Below, piece after piece: positions 23,632 to 29,959 of a DNA stretch of 30,475 bases. How positions within the stretch are numbered: the first letter of the stretch is position 1; each line of letters begins with the position of its first letter. The stretch lies in IMG/VR virus record IMGVR_UViG_3300011114_000277, positions 1 to 30,475 of that record; one strand, given 5' to 3'. The notes under the pieces were generated by a model, which saw nothing but the letters and a program-made list of their open reading frames with translations, did no database searches and was not told the origin of the DNA. This DNA is from a virus. The translations under genes were made by a program, and so were the position numbers.

Positions 23632-24788
23632 TATCTTTCTCCTATGTATACAGACTTACCATGTGGTGATGTAACATGTGCATAGGTAATTGCCCATAGC
23701 GTTGGATAATCCCATGCGCCACCCCAATCATCTTCAACACCACCATCAGTTAATATAATGATAGCTTCGGGGTGTATCTGTTTCTCTTTGATATACTCAT
23801 TGAGACAACCCACCCTAGTGCCACCTCCCCCTGCAGGTTTAGTCGTAGTCTTCAAGGCATTGTAATCCCCTTGATGATACGTCTCATGGTTCGCTACCTC
23901 AGCGTCCCAATAGATAAGTTCAATACTTGATGGTGATACATCATCACATATGGCAACGACTTCTGTTAAGAACTCATTGAGTTCCCTGTCACCAATAGAG
24001 CCAGACGTATCTATACCTATCACTACCTTACCTACTGATTCACCAATCATGCTAGGCATATAGATATCTTGTCCTATGAATCGTTTGTGTGGACGTTTCC
24101 ATGATGTCTTATCTTTGTTGCGACACGTGGCATTAACAAACTCACGCAACTGCTCGCGCCAATCTACCTTAGGTTCAAGTAACTCATTGATACTTCTATT
24201 CTTATTACCTGCCATCTTGCCACGTATGATTTCACCTTGACGTAGGGCTTGGTCTATTTGTTTAGCAGTTTCCTTAACCTCATCATCAGATAGTCCTTCT
24301 GCACCTTCCCAATCATGAGAATCATGTCCACTACCACCATCACCATTACCATCTCCCTTTTGTTTAAGTAAATCAAAGACTTGCTTTGTTGTCATGTTTG
24401 CATACTGCTTATCAAACAATGCACTCTTTGGTATTGTTGTTATCGCACCATGTATATCTGATTCATGGATAGTATTGTTGACAACATAGTCAGCTGCGAT
24501 ATTCGATAGCTGAGGATTTTCTTTCCACAACTTCTTCCACAAAAACATATGTTGAAATACTTTATGCAACGCTTCATGTAACACGACAAAGTTTAACTCC
24601 CTATCATCTAGGGTATCTATAAAGTCTGTGTTATATATAACATCACGACCATTGGTGCAAGCCGTAGGTATATCTTTAGAATAGATAACCTTGCCCACCG
24701 ATAACACACCAGAGAACATACAGAACTCCTTGCTTCTCATGATAGCTATGTGGGACTTCGTGACTCTTTGTTCACTCGTTAGTGCCAT
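23631..24788 (-). CDS. Metallopeptidase-like plus VWA domain protein (DUF2201-type)
   Basis: 385 residues from the ATG at 24788 (GGGAG upstream; an ATG 18 bases earlier is possible). H71-E-A-L-H75 is a full HEXXH, followed at a proper distance by N-I-A-A-D-Y-V-V-N-N, as in the N-terminal metallopeptidase domain of DUF2201 proteins. Residues about 145-162 are a Gly/Asp linker. Then a VWA domain: D260-T-S262-G-S264 is the MIDAS metal site and I-I-L-T-D-G the later Asp strand. VWA proteins of this type work with MoxR AAA+ ATPases to assemble, activate or degrade other proteins. Target unknown. Confidence 0.88.
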   Translation of the reverse strand: MALTSEQRVTKSHIAIMRSKEFCMFSGVLSVGKVIYSKDIPTACTNGRDVIYNTDFIDTLDDRELNFVVLHEALHKVFQHMFLWKKLWKENPQLSNIAADYVVNNTIHESDIHGAITTIPKSALFDKQYANMTTKQVFDLLKQKGDGNGDGGSGHDSHDWEGAEGLSDDEVKETAKQIDQALRQGEIIRGKMAGNKNRSINELLEPKVDWREQLREFVNATCRNKDKTSWKRPHKRFIGQDIYMPSMIGESVGKVVIGIDTSGSIGDRELNEFLTEVVAICDDVSPSSIELIYWDAEVANHETYHQGDYNALKTTTKPAGGGGTRVGCLNEYIKEKQIHPEAIIILTDGGVEDDWGGAWDYPTLWAITYAHVTSPHGKSVYIGER

Positions 24789-25056
24789 CTTCTTTCTCCC
24801 AATCATAAATGTAATCTAAATATTCAACTATATAATCTTCATCAGACATCTTTCGATTGTCATGCCATTCACAAACTAAGTCCCATAAGAAGTCACCATT
24901 ATCTCTAGCATCTTCAAAGTCATGGTTCTTGACTGCTTCTTTAACTAATTCTATTGGCATGGTTGTCTTAATTTTAAATTTAGCAAACTCTTCTAGACGT
25001 TGTCGTTCTATTATTTGCTTTTGATTTTCTGCGTATACTTCAGCATCAAAACTCAT
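24772..25056 (-). CDS. Hypothetical acidic protein
   Basis: 94 residues, with AGGAG before ATG. Helical, acidic and rich in aromatic residues (F-L-W-D-L-V-C-E-W-H-D-N-R-K, then VEYLDYIYDWEKED). It lies between the ATPase (9 bases away) and VWA genes, overlapping the latter by 17 bases. It may be an adaptor for that pair, by position only. Confidence 0.7.
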   Translation of the reverse strand: MSFDAEVYAENQKQIIERQRLEEFAKFKIKTTMPIELVKEAVKNHDFEDARDNGDFLWDLVCEWHDNRKMSDEDYIVEYLDYIYDWEKEDGTNE

Positions 25057-25065
25057 AACTATCTC

Positions 25066-26112
25066 CTAGAAATATTGGTTATTATTAACTGCCCAATCAA
25101 CGAACGACTTGTTAGTCGCAGCTAAAGACTTCTTACTAGATGCCATGATGTTGACTGCGAACAACGCTTGCAACTCCATAGGTAATCGTTGTAAGTATGT
25201 AAGCCACGCATCAAAGTGTTCCTCTGTGATACTCATGAGTTCACGCATCACTAGAATAACCTTAGCTGCAGGGTCGGTTGGTAGCATAGCTTCCATAGGT
25301 TTGTTGTAGATAGATTCCTTAGTCGGTAGTCCATCAGCTAGACTAAAGTATGCTGACATATCTCTCGCAGCTGATTCACCAATAGTTCCTGCGAGTGCAG
25401 TCAAGGTAGTATCATCACCTAAAACTTGTCTAGACTTAACGATAGGTGATGCCTTTGCTAACGAACGAGGAGATACAAACGCTTCCTGTTGCTTGCGAGG
25501 ATTGTATATATACATATTTTCTTTCTGTGATTCATCTGTATAACACGCAAGAGCATGTGGGAATTGTTTAACCCAAGCCACAATCTCTGGTGCTATCTCA
25601 TTATCAATCGCCCAATTTATCCACTCGTCATCATTAGGGTTCCTAACTGTGACGGCAGTCAAACGATTCTTGGCATGCGCTTTCATGGTATCGCCTACAC
25701 CATCTGTTATTAGATTCCCTGTGGAATACACGATAGAGTCGGGGTGAAACTTAACTGCACCCAATCTTCTCTCTAACATAACAGGCAATAACATATTCTT
25801 AACAGGCTCACTTGCCTTGGTGATTTCGTCTAGCATAATAATCACAGGCTTGTTGTCATGTATGGCAAACCTTTCATTCGGATAGAATGTTGTGGTCTTG
25901 CTCTCATGGTTCATGGCAGGCATAGCTAAGTCACCTAAGTCTAAGTCTGCACAATCTATATACACAGGAGTATGGTCGGGAAACCTACTTGCCAATGCTT
26001 TAAGAATGGAAGACTTACCAATGCCAGGTTGTCCACGTAAGTGAACAGTTACTTCTTTACCTACTGTTGCAATTAACTCTTCTGCTTGTTTCAAATTAAT
26101 TTCTTGTTGCAT
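25066..26112 (-). CDS. MoxR-type AAA+ ATPase (CobS-like)
   Basis: 348 residues. Walker A is G27-Q-P-G-I-G-K33-S; Walker B is I-I-M-L-D95-E96-I-T; sensor 1 is S-T-G-N133; R150 is in the place of an arginine finger (A-K-N-R-L-T-A-V). This is the MoxR/CobS class, which forms rings and acts with VWA proteins as chaperone or metal-insertion machines. The VWA gene (23631) and the DUF3150-like gene (21202) lie downstream in the same direction. The SD AAGGAG is 8 bases before ATG, and hairpin repeat B fills most of the 51-base gap ahead of it. Confidence 0.92.
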   Translation of the reverse strand: MQQEINLKQAEELIATVGKEVTVHLRGQPGIGKSSILKALASRFPDHTPVYIDCADLDLGDLAMPAMNHESKTTTFYPNERFAIHDNKPVIIMLDEITKASEPVKNMLLPVMLERRLGAVKFHPDSIVYSTGNLITDGVGDTMKAHAKNRLTAVTVRNPNDDEWINWAIDNEIAPEIVAWVKQFPHALACYTDESQKENMYIYNPRKQQEAFVSPRSLAKASPIVKSRQVLGDDTTLTALAGTIGESAARDMSAYFSLADGLPTKESIYNKPMEAMLPTDPAAKVILVMRELMSITEEHFDAWLTYLQRLPMELQALFAVNIMASSKKSLAATNKSFVDWAVNNNQYF

Positions 26113-26131
26113 GATACTCTCTCCTTATGAT

Positions 26132-26161
26132 GAACTTTCTCCCTGTGTAGGGATATTGTTC
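26132..26161 (-). repeat. 30-bp dyad repeat, copy B
   Basis: On the - strand: GAAC-AATA-TCCCT-ACAC-AGGGA-GAAA-GTTC. It starts 2 bases after the stop of the 26164 gene and ends about 7 bases before the AAGGAG of moxR. With the SD it makes up almost the whole intergenic region, so its role must bear on the junction of these two genes: processing, attenuation or translational control. Confidence 0.9.
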
Positions 26162-26163
26162 GG

Positions 26164-26964
26164 TTAATAAACTACATCTAATACTTCGGGGTGATTGAAC
26201 TTTATCTCAACGTCCATATACTGAACCATATCTTTATAATTCTTAACATATGATTTATTTAATTGCCAATCCATACGTGACATATGATTAGCTAATAACA
26301 TATAGAGATTCCACCAACTCTTTTCTTCACGTGCCATGTTTAGTATCTCACTACGATTATTTCTTATCGTAAATTCTGGTGGCTTTTCTGGCACTTCACC
26401 ATTCGTTAAGCCATGCATAGTCTTAAGGTAATCAAAGAATTTTTGATATGGTTTCCTTACTTCGTTCATGCGCTTACGATTGATTTTATATTTCTTAACT
26501 TCTATATGCACACTCTCATCTACTGCCTTGTGAGTATAGTAGTTAAACTTATATCGGTGCATGCCTGTTTGAATACCATACCCATTGAAGAACTTACTTA
26601 TGTTAGGCTCGCTAGGTGGATTGAACCCACGTGGCACGTAGCTATCACGACTATAGTGCTTGATGTCTGCCATGATTACTTTTTCTAAAAACTTACGTGT
26701 GCTTATGGTGTCCCAATTACCTAGCGTTATCTCGTAGTGTGTTGGATAATAATAAATAAGACCTGTTGAATGTAGCCCTGCAACATAGACTTCAACACCA
26801 TCTATCATCTCTTGCATGAGCCACTTGTTTTCCATCTTCCTATCACCTAGTCTGCGATAGGCTTTATGTTCACCTCTGACCATTGTCGTTGAATGAAAAC
26901 GATTGCGCGCTTCATCATATGACATAAGTCTAGGTAAGTCTGACGTGCTGATATGAAATGCCAT
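26164..26964 (-). CDS. Hypothetical protein, first gene after promoter P2
   Basis: 266 residues. GAGGAG precedes the ATG by 8 bases. It has a beta-rich N-terminal half (Y-V-A-G-L-H-S-T-G-L-I-Y-Y-Y-P-T-H) and a basic helical C-terminal half (K-K-Y-K-I-N-R-K-R-M-N-E-V-R-K). No catalytic motif seen. It heads the MoxR/VWA transcription unit, about 105 bases downstream of P2, with hairpin repeat C in its leader. It may belong to the same functional set. Confidence 0.7.
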   Translation of the reverse strand: MAFHISTSDLPRLMSYDEARNRFHSTTMVRGEHKAYRRLGDRKMENKWLMQEMIDGVEVYVAGLHSTGLIYYYPTHYEITLGNWDTISTRKFLEKVIMADIKHYSRDSYVPRGFNPPSEPNISKFFNGYGIQTGMHRYKFNYYTHKAVDESVHIEVKKYKINRKRMNEVRKPYQKFFDYLKTMHGLTNGEVPEKPPEFTIRNNRSEILNMAREEKSWWNLYMLLANHMSRMDWQLNKSYVKNYKDMVQYMDVEIKFNHPEVLDVVY

Positions 26965-26985
26965 GATACCTACTCCTCATGTTAT

Positions 26986-27015
26986 GAACTAAATCCCTAC
27001 GTAGGGAGAAAGTTC
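26986..27015 (-). repeat. 30-bp dyad repeat, copy C (core inverted)
   Basis: On the - strand: GAAC-TTTC-TCCCT-ACGT-AGGGA-TTTA-GTTC. The 14-base centre TCCCTACGTAGGGA is a perfect palindrome. It lies in the leader between P2 and the 26164 gene, ending just ahead of ATAACATGAGGAG. The outer flanks (CCGAAC and ATAACATGAGGAG) match copies A and B, but the inner spacers match the opposite strand of A and B. Confidence 0.9.
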
Positions 27016-27067
27016 GGTTGATATAAACAACATTTACTACACTTACTATTTCTACTACTGAAATAAC

Positions 27068-27096
27068 ATTATAGCATAACTAATTGACATTGTCAA
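27068..27096 (-). promoter_or_regulatory. Consensus sigma70 promoter P2
   Basis: On the - strand, TTGACA (27096-27091), a 17-base spacer and TATAAT (27073-27068): a full consensus. The -35 sits in TTGACAATGTCAA, a 13-base near-palindrome, with further ATAAC/GTTAT symmetry outside, so a repressor operator overlapping the -35 is likely. It faces the 26164-moxR-VWA block. Confidence 0.9.
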
Positions 27097-27114
27097 GTTA
27101 TTAGTCAAAAAAAT

Positions 27115-27312
27115 TTATCTACTTTTATGTGAACTATTAAGTCCTTTTAATAACTCTAAGTCAGTCACCACGATATAGTTTGACTTCGGCATAGGCACGA
27201 TACAATGTTTATAGTTAAGGGCTTCTTTCTCACCACACTCTAAACAAGTTTTATATCCTAGCTTATACCTACCATCAGCAACATCATCACCACAATGGTT
27301 ACACTTACGCAT
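27115..27312 (-). CDS. Small zinc-ribbon phage protein
   Basis: 65 residues. C4-N-H-C7-G-D and C23-L-E-C26-G make a two-knuckle zinc ribbon; then H-C-I-V-P-M-P-K-S-N-Y-I-V-V-T-D-L-E-L-L-K-G-L-N. This arrangement is common in small phage proteins of unknown role. It overlaps the preceding gene by 8 bases and is the last gene before P2. Confidence 0.75.
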   Translation of the reverse strand: MRKCNHCGDDVADGRYKLGYKTCLECGEKEALNYKHCIVPMPKSNYIVVTDLELLKGLNSSHKSR

Positions 27313-27574
27313 TATGGAATTCCCTCCAAATTAAAAACACAATGTAAGCCACCATAAAACCATAAACAAGTAGCGTTGTTATATCCTCTTGTCTTCGGTC
27401 ATCATTAGCTTGTGTTCGGTATGTCCCACCCCACGCTTCACGAGCAGACCTAGGTGTAGGTAGCGACACAGTATCGGGTTGAAAGAAACGATATCCTTTT
27501 CTTGCGTTACGCGCAAATTTATTCATCTGCCATGTCTGAAATTTGCGTATGCTTTTCTTTTGTTCTTTGTTCAT
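27305..27574 (-). CDS. Small protein with C-terminal membrane helix
   Basis: 89 residues with a strong SD (GAGGAGAAGTT-ATG). A basic N-terminus (M-N-K-E-Q-K-K-S-I-R-K) leads to a T-P-R-S-A-R-E-A-W-G-G-T-Y-R-T motif, then one membrane helix at about 67-83 (L-L-V-Y-G-F-M-V-A-Y-I-V-F-L-I-W). It may be an anchored small phage protein. It overlaps the upstream gene by 56 bases. Function unknown. Confidence 0.65.
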   Translation of the reverse strand: MNKEQKKSIRKFQTWQMNKFARNARKGYRFFQPDTVSLPTPRSAREAWGGTYRTQANDDRRQEDITTLLVYGFMVAYIVFLIWREFHNA

Positions 27575-27746
27575 AACTTCTCCTCGTATGTTGTATGTTA
27601 ATAAGTCCTACCTTGTGTAGATAGTTTAATCGTGCATCACAAAGTCCTATCACACTACTAATATGTTTTTTGGTAGCAGTAGGTTCCTTTAATAATACTT
27701 CGTTAACTTTGTGGGCATGACGCCAATCATCTAGCTTGGTATACAT
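27519..27746 (-). CDS. Possible winged-helix/HTH small protein
   Basis: 75 residues. The ATG follows directly on the TAA of the 27747 gene (TAAATG), which supports re-initiation; no own SD is seen. Residues 14-50 (V-N-E-V-L-L-K-E-P-T-A-T-K-K-H-I-S-S-V-I-G-L-C-D-A-R-L) fit a helix-turn-helix followed by a wing-like G-L-I-N-I. The last 19 codons overlap the next gene. It could be a DNA-binding regulator; the fold is inferred from pattern only. Confidence 0.5.
   Translation of the reverse strand: MYTKLDDWRHAHKVNEVLLKEPTATKKHISSVIGLCDARLNYLHKVGLINIQHTRRSYEQRTKEKHTQISDMADE
27696..27714 (-). repeat. 19-bp repeat, copy 1
   Basis: TACTTCGTTAACTTTGTGG on the + strand. Same motif (TAYTTYGTTAACTTTGTGG) at 29480-29498 and 30432-30450. 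Here it is coding (H-K-V-N-E-V). Confidence 0.7.
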
Positions 27747-27926
27747 TTAAAACAAACACTCCCCTACTAATGACATAACATCTTCTTTAACTTCCTTAAT
27801 GACTTCTAACTTAATGACATTACTCCCTTGTTCTTTATGCCATTTAGCTTCTCGGACATTCCATCTATACTTGCGTAAGATTTCTCCGTCATCATCTACA
27901 ATAGCGTAAGTAAAAGGTATAGACAT
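27747..27926 (-). CDS. Small protein (59 residues) in the early cluster
   Basis: Read in the gap: ATG at 27926 with a strong SD (GGAGGGG, 6 bases away), 59 residues, stop at 27747 touching the next ATG. It contains T-Y-A-I-V-D-D-D-G-E-I-L-R-K-Y-R-W-N-V-R-E-A, like small phage proteins with a D-D-G-E-x-x-R-K-Y-R turn, then a Lys/Glu/Val C-terminus. Unknown function. Confidence 0.7.
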   Translation of the reverse strand: MSIPFTYAIVDDDGEILRKYRWNVREAKWHKEQGSNVIKLEVIKEVKEDVMSLVGECLF

Positions 27927-28060
27927 TTAATCACCCCTCCAATAAAGCATAGTGATGTAGCTACAATTATCCCTAAGACAACTACTTCTAATCTAGTAGG
28001 TGCGTTGTTCAAAGCATTCGAGATGTGATTTAACAAACATGTTAGTCCTAATCTCTTCAT
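27896..28060 (-). CDS. Small membrane protein, holin candidate
   Basis: 54 residues from the ATG at 28060, 7 bases after AAGGGG. A GTG 18 bases upstream is a weaker start. One long hydrophobic stretch, about 25-53 (L-E-V-V-V-L-G-I-I-V-A-T-S-L, then GGVIKCLYLLLTLL). It overlaps both neighbours, by 68 and 31 bases, which is unusual even here. The size and membrane helix would suit a holin-like protein near the cell-wall hydrolase gene, but nothing proves it. Confidence 0.45.
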   Translation of the reverse strand: MKRLGLTCLLNHISNALNNAPTRLEVVVLGIIVATSLCFIGGVIKCLYLLLTLL

Positions 28061-28187
28061 AGAGTTCCCCTTGCACACACTTTAAGTTCATCTTGTATTT
28101 CTTTTGAGTGCATTTATAAACACTTGTTGCCATGCCTATACATATACCTAATACAAATACACCTATCAATACCTTTTTATTTTCCAT
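27993..28187 (-). CDS. Small protein with N-terminal membrane helix
   Basis: 64 residues from the ATG at 28187 with a strong SD (AAGGAGGAAAAG). Residues 5-22 (K-V-L-I-G-V-F-V-L-G-I-C-I-G-M) are a membrane helix or signal anchor, then K-Y-K-M-N-L-K-C-V-Q-G-E-L-Y-E-E and a C-terminal C-F-E. Paired cysteines suggest an exported domain. It is next to the lipoprotein gene, so a lysis or surface role is possible. Confidence 0.6.
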   Translation of the reverse strand: MENKKVLIGVFVLGICIGMATSVYKCTQKKYKMNLKCVQGELYEEIRTNMFVKSHLECFEQRTY

Positions 28188-28308
28188 CTTTTCCTCCTTG
28201 ATGCGCATTATCAATGACTGTTTTAATGCCTGCCTGTATCGCTATGTTAGTAGCAACTTCGGCACACCCACTACAAGCCACTATGAGCATCAGCAAGACG
28301 CTTGGCAT
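28177..28308 (-). CDS. Small lipoprotein (43 residues), possible o-spanin-like
   Basis: Read in another frame across the end of the 28271 gene: ATG at 28308, 43 residues. It begins M-P-S-V-L-L-M-L-I-V-A-C-S-G-C, a short hydrophobic signal ending in the lipobox I-V-A-C, then a small helical tail. This is typical of small outer-membrane lipoproteins such as Rz1-type o-spanins. The SD is poor. It overlaps the ATG of the 28187 gene by 11 bases. The function is inferred from the lipobox and the nearby hydrolase gene. Confidence 0.5.
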   Translation of the reverse strand: MPSVLLMLIVACSGCAEVATNIAIQAGIKTVIDNAHQGGKDGK

Positions 28309-28519
28309 TATGATTCTTACGAACCTTAGCCATCTTATGCATATACTTTGCATACTCTTTATCTCCCATATAGTAAGCGAGCAAAGTTCTGAACGCTTGG
28401 TTTATCTCATAAAAGTTTGGCTCATCGGGAAAGTTACGGTTTACTGTATACCCACTCTTCAACGCCTCTACCAATACTTCATCTGCTTGGTCATCATTTA
28501 ATTCAATTAAGACTTGCAT
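28271..28519 (-). CDS. Hypothetical protein
   Basis: 82 residues with a strong SD (AAGGAGAG). Opens M-Q-V-L-I-E-L-N-D-D-Q-A-D-E-V-L-V-E-A-L-K-S-G-Y, an alpha/beta start, and ends in a basic helix (K-M-A-K-V-R-K-N-H-N-A-K-R). Overlaps the hydrolase stop by 17 bases. No family recognised. Confidence 0.7.
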   Translation of the reverse strand: MQVLIELNDDQADEVLVEALKSGYTVNRNFPDEPNFYEINQAFRTLLAYYMGDKEYAKYMHKMAKVRKNHNAKRLADAHSGL

Positions 28520-28889
28520 AATTACTCTCTCCTTGTTTATAAAATATTAAGTTCGCCCATTTTACAACGGGTTTTAAATTATACCATGACTTCGGTTTCT
28601 TAATGCTCGTGTCATGGAAGTTCGTTGCACCATAGCTATAATCTACCTCTAGCCTATGCAATACACGATACGCTATATCAAAGTATTGTTGCTTAATTAC
28701 CGAAGGTGGTTCTACATACCCATACCAACTGAATTGATATGGTCGTTTCATCTCGGTGCATACATTCTTTTTATTAAAGTCGGCTCGCCTCATCAATACG
28801 TAGCCCACAGCAATCTGCCCTTGTCGGGGTTCATGCGCTGACTCCATGTATATGGTCGTGGCGAGACAAAGTAAAGCTTGGTCAATCAT
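28503..28889 (-). CDS. SleB-like cell-wall hydrolase (Hydrolase_2), probable endolysin
   Basis: 128 residues; excellent SD (AAAGGAGGTCAGT-ATG). L-A-T-T-I-Y-M-E16-S-A-H-E-P-R-Q-G-Q-I-A-V-G-Y-V and Q52-F-S-W, then G-A-T-N-F-H92-D, match the Hydrolase_2/SleB family, where the first Glu is the probable catalytic acid cleaving peptidoglycan glycan strands. It lacks a signal peptide and a wall-binding domain, so it would need a holin-type exit. Small membrane and lipoprotein genes lie within 1 kb downstream. The likely role is host lysis, though an entry role is not excluded. Confidence 0.88.
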   Translation of the reverse strand: MIDQALLCLATTIYMESAHEPRQGQIAVGYVLMRRADFNKKNVCTEMKRPYQFSWYGYVEPPSVIKQQYFDIAYRVLHRLEVDYSYGATNFHDTSIKKPKSWYNLKPVVKWANLIFYKQGESNYASLN

Positions 28890-28926
28890 ACTGACCTCCT
28901 TTATATTTGTTTTTACGAGTTAAGTT

Positions 28927-28942
28927 ATAGCCGATAGGCTAT
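28927..28942 (-). repeat. 6-bp stem hairpin in hydrolase leader
   Basis: ATAGCC-GATA-GGCTAT forms a perfect 6-bp stem with a tetraloop in the 109-base gap 28890-28998. On the - strand it follows a 12-codon mini-frame (28942-28980, M-K-Y-S-I-I-V-G-I-T-T-F) which has its own AAAGGAG site; GTGG/CCAC symmetry lies within it. The hairpin may control expression of the hydrolase. No larger gene is in the gap. Confidence 0.5.
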
Positions 28943-28998
28943 TAGAATGTGGTAATACCCACGATGATAGAGTATTTCATAGATGTTTCTCCTTTTAG

Positions 28999-29247
28999 TT
29001 AGTCTTCACAACTGCCACCGACACAGGCGACATTGTTTAAGATTTCTTCTTCAAGTTGTGTAAGTGTATGATTTCGTTCAATTTCCAATGCCTTTAGATT
29101 AAGGTCGTGGTAAATGTCTGACTCATACAACTCATATCTTACAGGCACATTCCTTTCTTCGCAAGCTTTTATAAAGTCTTCGTAGAATGAAATGTTAGCC
29201 GATGGCGTATCAGGTATTGATACAATCATTGTTACTTTATTGCTCAT
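28999..29247 (-). CDS. Hypothetical acidic protein
   Basis: 82 residues, with AAAGGAG before ATG. Starts with a beta strand and turn (V-T-M-I-V-S-I-P-D-T-P-S-A-N), then helices rich in Glu, ending V-A-C-V-G-G-S-C-E-D with two cysteines. Overlaps the preceding gene by 11 bases. No family recognised. Confidence 0.7.
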   Translation of the reverse strand: MSNKVTMIVSIPDTPSANISFYEDFIKACEERNVPVRYELYESDIYHDLNLKALEIERNHTLTQLEEEILNNVACVGGSCED

Positions 29248-29509
29248 TGTTTTCTCCTTTATTTAAATATTCTCTACCCTTTGATGCTATTTCTATATGC
29301 CACAAAGAAATGTAATTGTTCTTTTCCTTTATGTTTATATAATGTTTGTTACTCGCATAGTTAAAATAAATATGCTCATCATAATCAGAGTTATCAACAT
29401 CATACTCGTTGGTCAACAACCACTTCGTCATATACTCATTCATACGAGTCCTAAAGATTGGCTTATCATACCACCTACCTATTTCGTTAACTTTGTGGTC
29501 TTCTGACAT
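29237..29509 (-). CDS. Hypothetical protein
   Basis: 90 residues from the ATG at 29509 (AGAGGAAGTTTT upstream); the longer frame from 29611 has no SD and lies within another gene. It contains H-K-V-N-E-I-G-R-W-Y-D-K-P-I, then a Tyr/Asn-rich region (YDEHIYFNYASNKHYINI) and a helical end. Its first codons cover one copy of the TAYTTYGTTAACTTTGTGG repeat. Unknown function. Confidence 0.7.
   Translation of the reverse strand: MSEDHKVNEIGRWYDKPIFRTRMNEYMTKWLLTNEYDVDNSDYDEHIYFNYASNKHYINIKEKNNYISLWHIEIASKGREYLNKGENNEQ
29480..29498 (-). repeat. 19-bp repeat, copy 2
   Basis: TATTTCGTTAACTTTGTGG on the + strand, coding H-K-V-N-E-I in the same frame as copy 1. Confidence 0.7.
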
Positions 29510-29798
29510 AAAACTTCCTCTCTCTGAGTGTTGTATCCTCACATTTAAGACAGTCAATACACGCATGGTCAATGAGTAGGTCTTCGTAATGTCTTTCTTT
29601 ATATAAGACATACCTAAACTTATCTAACTCCATGACTGCATAGTCAATCAGTCTGCGTTGTGTTTCCCAAGGTTTGCTAGGTGATATTTGGTTATACAGT
29701 TGCTTCCACTCGTTATCACTAAAGTTATCTAGGATAGTTTTAACCCTATACGACTTTAACTGCGTGGTGACATATTCTTTTACTTGGTCTATGTTCAT
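29487..29798 (-). CDS. Hypothetical protein with C-terminal cysteines
   Basis: 103 residues from the ATG at 29798, which overlaps the preceding stop as ATGA; the extra 19 codons upstream lie inside the 29795 gene. Helical, with W-K-Q-L-Y-N-Q-I-S-P-S-K-P-W-E-T-Q-R-R-L-I-D-Y-A and a C-terminal A-C-I-D-C-L-K-C-E-D that might bind zinc. No family recognised. Confidence 0.65.
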   Translation of the reverse strand: MNIDQVKEYVTTQLKSYRVKTILDNFSDNEWKQLYNQISPSKPWETQRRLIDYAVMELDKFRYVLYKERHYEDLLIDHACIDCLKCEDTTLRERKFYVRRPQS

Positions 29799-29959
29799 CT
29801 TAACACCATGACTAAAAGTAAAAAGATATTGATACCGAAAGATACAACTGCACAAATCCTTAGTCGTCTATGATGCTCTCTATTTATGGGTGTATATTCA
29901 CTCATATATATTTGTCTATCGTGTTCTTTCCATGATTTAAATATAGGTTTAGTTTTCAA
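29795..29959 (-). CDS. Small membrane protein
   Basis: 54 residues, probably starting at TTG 29959, since AAGGAG lies 7-8 bases upstream; an internal ATG at 29905 has no SD. The N-terminal half is basic (P-I-F-K-S-W-K-E-H-D-R-Q), and the C-terminal 19 residues are hydrophobic (C-A-V-V-S-F-G-I-N-I-F-L-L-L-V-M-V-L): a tail-anchored membrane protein. Unknown function. Ends as ATGA. Confidence 0.55.
   Translation of the reverse strand: MKTKPIFKSWKEHDRQIYMSEYTPINREHHRRLRICAVVSFGINIFLLLVMVLR

Noticed and set aside
27017-27060. 14-codon frame covering hairpin C (M-L-F-I-S-T-E-L-S-P...)
   Set aside because: No SD and very short; the hairpin explains the conservation better.
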